DNA from: Chloroflexota bacterium
Lineage (GTDB): Bacteria > Chloroflexota > Dehalococcoidia > UBA6926 > JACQUM01
Assembly (NCBI GenBank): GCA_016210295.1
Contig: JACQUM010000111.1
Span: forward strand, 1-24,428
Length of the DNA stretch: 24,428 bases
Direction of reading: 5' to 3'
Shown one piece after another: positions 22,045 through 24,428 of the stretch. How positions within the stretch are numbered: the first letter of the stretch is position 1; each line of letters begins with the position of its first letter. Position numbers and translations under genes: made by a program. A model generated the notes under the pieces. The model was not told where the DNA came from and did no database searches. It saw only the letters and a program-made list of their open reading frames with translations.

Positions 22045-23133
22045 ATGGCATACACGGTTACTCTGGTCCCAGGAGACGGGGTAGGCCCCGAGATCAGCGA
22101 AGCGACGAAGCAGGTCTTAGAGGCGACAGGGGTCCAGTTCCGCTGGGACATCCACAACGCCGGGGAAGAGACCCTGGCGAAAGAGGGGAACGTCCTCCCG
22201 CAGCACACCCTCGACTCCATCCGGAAGAACAAGGTGGGGATCAAGGGCCCTATCACCACACCCGTGGGCGAGGGGTTCCGCAGCGTCAACGTCGCGCTTC
22301 GCCAGGCCCTCGATCTCTACGCCTGCGTCCGGCCGTGCAAGAGCTATCCCGGAGTTCGGTCTCGTTACGAAGGCGTGGACATCGTCATCATCCGGGAGAA
22401 CATGGAGGACCTCTACGCCGGCATCGAGTTCGAGGAGGGCAAGCCGGAGACCCTGGAGATCATCCAGCTCCTGGAGAAGAGGAGCGGGGCCAAGATCCGC
22501 CGCGACTCCGGGATCAGCATCAAGCCCATCTCCATCTTCGGCACGGAGCGCATCGTCCGCTACGCTTTCAACTACGCCCGGACCAACAAGCGCAAGAAAG
22601 TCACCGCAGTCCACAAGGCCAACATCATGAAGTTCTCCGACGGGCTCTTCTTGGAAGTAGCCCGGCGCGTGGCTGGGGAGTTCCCGGACATCCCCTTCGA
22701 GGATCGCATCATAGACAACCTCGCCATGCAACTGGTGACGCGCCCCGAGGAGTACGACGTCCTCGTCTTCCCCAACCTCTATGGAGACATCGTCTCCGAC
22801 CTGGCGGCGGGCCTGGTGGGAGGCTTGGGCGTCGCTCCCGGCGCCAACATCGGCGACGACTACGCCGTCTTCGAGGCGACCCACGGCTCGGCACCGCGCT
22901 ACACCGGCCAGAACAAGGTCAACCCCACCGGAATGCTCCTCTCCGGCGTGCTCATGCTCCGCCACCTCGGTGAGACCGGGGCTGCGGCCCGCATGGAGAA
23001 GGCCATCTCCGACGTGATCCGCGAAGGAAAGTACGTGACCTACGACATGAAGCCGAACCGGGACGATCCCACCGCCGTGGGAACGTCCCAGATGACGGAC
23101 GCCATCGTCGCCAAGCTCAAGGGCATGCGCTAG
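22045..23133 (+). CDS. icd: Isocitrate dehydrogenase (NAD-type, beta-decarboxylating family)
   Basis: A 362-residue member of the isocitrate/isopropylmalate dehydrogenase family. Hallmarks: LVPGDGVGPEI at the N-terminus; the substrate-site GFRSVNVALRQALDLYACVRP at about 77-97; VIIRENMEDLYAGIE; AVHKANIMKFSDGLF with the catalytic Lys; and NLYGDIVSDLAAGLVGG, then FEATHGSAPRYTGQNKVNPT. The substrate-site pattern and the short single-domain length fit NAD-dependent isocitrate dehydrogenase better than isopropylmalate dehydrogenase; homoisocitrate dehydrogenase is the other candidate. The ATG has GGGAGAG upstream. Paired with mdh 50 bases downstream, supporting a TCA-cycle role. Confidence 0.88.
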   Translation: MAYTVTLVPGDGVGPEISEATKQVLEATGVQFRWDIHNAGEETLAKEGNVLPQHTLDSIRKNKVGIKGPITTPVGEGFRSVNVALRQALDLYACVRPCKSYPGVRSRYEGVDIVIIRENMEDLYAGIEFEEGKPETLEIIQLLEKRSGAKIRRDSGISIKPISIFGTERIVRYAFNYARTNKRKKVTAVHKANIMKFSDGLFLEVARRVAGEFPDIPFEDRIIDNLAMQLVTRPEEYDVLVFPNLYGDIVSDLAAGLVGGLGVAPGANIGDDYAVFEATHGSAPRYTGQNKVNPTGMLLSGVLMLRHLGETGAAARMEKAISDVIREGKYVTYDMKPNRDDPTAVGTSQMTDAIVAKLKGMR

Positions 23134-23183
23134 AACGCCGTAAGGCTCTACCCGTTGATCTAAGAGCTAAGAGAGGAAAGACG

Positions 23184-24131
23184 ATGCCTCGGAAGAAGGT
23201 GACCATGGTGGGCGCCGGGAACGTCGGCGCCACCGCCGCCCAGCGAATCGTGGAGCAGGGCTGGGCCGACGTGGTCCTGGTGGACGTCGTCGAGGGACTC
23301 CCCCAGGGGAAGGGCCTGGACATGCTGGAGAGCGGGCCCATCCTGGGCTTCGACTCCCAGATCGTCGGCAGAAACGAGTACAGAGAGACGGCCGACTCCG
23401 ATCTGGTGATCGTCACCGCGGGGATCGCCCGCAGGCCGGGGATGAGCCGCGACGACCTGCTGAAGACGAACATGGGGATCATGGACAACGTCATCAAGGA
23501 GGTCACCCGCTACTCGCCGAACTGCATTCTCTTCATCGTCAGCAACCCCGTGGACGCCATGGTCTACCAGGCCTACAAGCTCAGCCGGTTCCCCAAGAAC
23601 CGTGTCGTGGGGATGGCGGGCATCCTAGACACCGGCCGGATGCGGACCTTCATCGCGCGGGAGCTGAACGTCTCGGTGGAGGATGTGCAGGCCCTCGTCC
23701 TCGGCGGGCACGGGGACACCATGGTCCCCCTCGTCCGCTACACCTCGGTGGGGGGCATCCCCCTGGAGAGGTGGCTCCCCAAGGAGAAGATCGACGCCAT
23801 CGTCCAGCGGACCCGGGACGGCGGCGGGGAGATCGTCAACTATCTGAAGACGGGGAGCGCCTACTACGCCCCCGCCGCAGCCGTCCTCCAAATGACCGAG
23901 GCAATCTTGCTGGACAAGAAGCGCGTCCTGCCCTGCATCGCCTACCTCGAGGGAGAGTACGGGATACATGACCTGTACATCGGGGTCCCTGTGGTCCTGG
24001 GGGCTGGCGGCGTGGAGAAGGTCATCGAAATCGCTCTGAGCCCCGAGGAGAAGACGGAACTGACGCGCTCCGCCCAGGCCGTCCGCGAGCAAATAAACGC
24101 CATGAAGGCCCTCGACAAGACGCTGGCCTAG
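23184..24131 (+). CDS. mdh: Malate dehydrogenase (LDH-like)
   Basis: Interconverts malate and oxaloacetate with NAD(H). Rossmann motif GAGNVG at 10-15; Asp34 at the end of the second strand for NAD; substrate-binding arginines in ARRPGMSRD (82-90), which distinguish malate from lactate dehydrogenases; SNPVDAM at 120-126; Asp149 and Arg152 in LDTGRMR; and the catalytic His176 in GGHGDTM. Length 315 aa is typical. The start ATG follows GAGAGGAAAG. Second gene of the icd-mdh pair, closed by a strong terminator. Confidence 0.96.
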   Translation: MPRKKVTMVGAGNVGATAAQRIVEQGWADVVLVDVVEGLPQGKGLDMLESGPILGFDSQIVGRNEYRETADSDLVIVTAGIARRPGMSRDDLLKTNMGIMDNVIKEVTRYSPNCILFIVSNPVDAMVYQAYKLSRFPKNRVVGMAGILDTGRMRTFIARELNVSVEDVQALVLGGHGDTMVPLVRYTSVGGIPLERWLPKEKIDAIVQRTRDGGGEIVNYLKTGSAYYAPAAAVLQMTEAILLDKKRVLPCIAYLEGEYGIHDLYIGVPVVLGAGGVEKVIEIALSPEEKTELTRSAQAVREQINAMKALDKTLA

Positions 24132-24150
24132 CGAAAGAGATCATAGAGAA

Positions 24151-24185
24151 GAGGGGCCGCCCGCTTGGGGTGGCCTCTTTTTCTT
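24151..24185 (+). terminator. Intrinsic terminator of icd-mdh
   Basis: GAGGGGCCGCCC (24151-24162) pairs with GGGTGGCCTC (24168-24177), with a two-base bulge and one G-U pair, loop about 5 bases, followed by TTTTTCTT (24178-24185). Confidence 0.8.
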
Positions 24186-24189
24186 GTTC

Positions 24190-24286
24190 TCAGACTCCTG
24201 TCGCGGCCTGGCGGCGGGAGGCGATGATGTCCCAGAGACCTGAGCGCGAGCGAAAGGCCTCCTCGAAACTGAAAGGGGTGTTGACA
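24190..24286 (-). pseudogene. Possible 3' remnant of a convergent gene
   Basis: On the - strand a frame of about 33 codons ends at a TGA (24192-24190) and reads ...NTPFSFEEAFRSRSGLWDIIASRR..., with the high-GC codon use of the core genes. It is cut upstream by a stop right where the base composition drops, next to the palindrome TTGAC-AATGG-GTCAA (24281-24295). It looks like the C-terminal end of a normal gene truncated by an insertion or rearrangement, but no family is recognised and the frame could be chance. Confidence 0.3.
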
Positions 24287-24317
24287 ATGGGTCAATTTGA
24301 TTCTGATTAGTCTTGCG

Positions 24318-24428
24318 CTACTTGGACGTTAGCCCCGACATCTTCCTTTTCTGCCATATCTCTTCTATTACCTTACCCACCTTCTTGAATTCGTCATAGG
24401 TAAACATATTACTCTTAGCCATATTACA
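24318..24428 (-). CDS. Partial or small ORF in AT-rich DNA at the right edge
   Basis: The - strand frame is open from the window edge to a TAG (24320-24318). From the first ATG (24422) it reads MAKSNMFTYDEFKKVGKVIE and 14 further residues, a Lys-rich amphipathic sequence. It may be a 34-residue protein or the C-terminal end of a larger one. A line in this segment is about 37% GC, far below the rest of the window, suggesting recently acquired DNA. No family is recognised. Confidence 0.4.
   Translation of the reverse strand, partial: CNMAKSNMFTYDEFKKVGKVIEEIWQKRKMSGLTSK

Noticed and set aside
24281..24309. TTGACA at 24281 as a + strand promoter
   Set aside because: No acceptable -10 at 16-18 bases (TGATTA/GATTAG only), and no + strand gene follows within the window; the palindrome explanation is at least as good.

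Overview
The window is a dense stretch of high-GC chromosome (hand-counted lines in the core genes reach about 72% GC) that reads as ordinary bacterial housekeeping and accessory metabolism, with two lower-GC patches. The gene types, the large Alu-containing SRP RNA, the non-mevalonate isoprenoid gene ispE, the tandem hydroxyacyl-CoA-dehydrogenase-like SDRs and the icd-mdh pair suggest Chloroflexota, perhaps Dehalococcoidia. This is an impression from gene content, not a database result.

Left third (1-8860): a DUF255/YyaL-type thioredoxin-domain protein cut by the window edge; a + strand run of an NDUFA9-like SDR, an SRPBCC protein and a PIG-L deacetylase; a - strand pair of a SnoaL-like and a VOC protein; a divergent cupin-MFS pair; a CAU-anticodon tRNA; an SprT-like zinc protein; and a D-2-hydroxyacid dehydrogenase that overlaps it tail to tail.

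Middle (8860-15300): two tandem SDR genes behind a good sigma70-type promoter and a perfect stem-loop. A terminator follows, then a MITE-like element of about 150 bp with three internal hairpins, then an SLC45/GPH-like MFS transporter. On the - strand a strong promoter drives the large SRP RNA, followed closely by rsmA, ispE and a four-TM protein. Back to back with that promoter is a very small transcription unit on the + strand: a -10 box, a 12-base perfect Shine-Dalgarno sequence, an 18-codon ORF and a strong terminator.

Right third (15300-24428): galU; a lower-GC two-gene islet (RusA-like resolvase plus a possible PD-(D/E)XK-type protein); lepA with a DUF971 gene; a crotonase lacking the usual second catalytic Glu; folP-folK; and icd-mdh behind a structured leader. 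After the mdh terminator there is a possible gene 3' remnant, then an abrupt AT-rich segment with a partial small ORF at the window edge.

Together the genes cover translation and targeting (lepA, rsmA, SRP RNA, tRNA), isoprenoid and folate synthesis (ispE, folP, folK), two TCA-cycle dehydrogenases, UDP-glucose supply (galU), and acyl-CoA/small-acid handling (SDR pair, crotonase, MFS, hydroxyacid dehydrogenase). No CRISPR array, complete insertion sequence or intact prophage is visible. The most unusual items are the micro-transcription unit at 15143-15302, the hairpin-rich MITE-like element, the nuclease islet, and several genes whose -10 box sits almost directly on the start codon, suggesting leaderless mRNAs.
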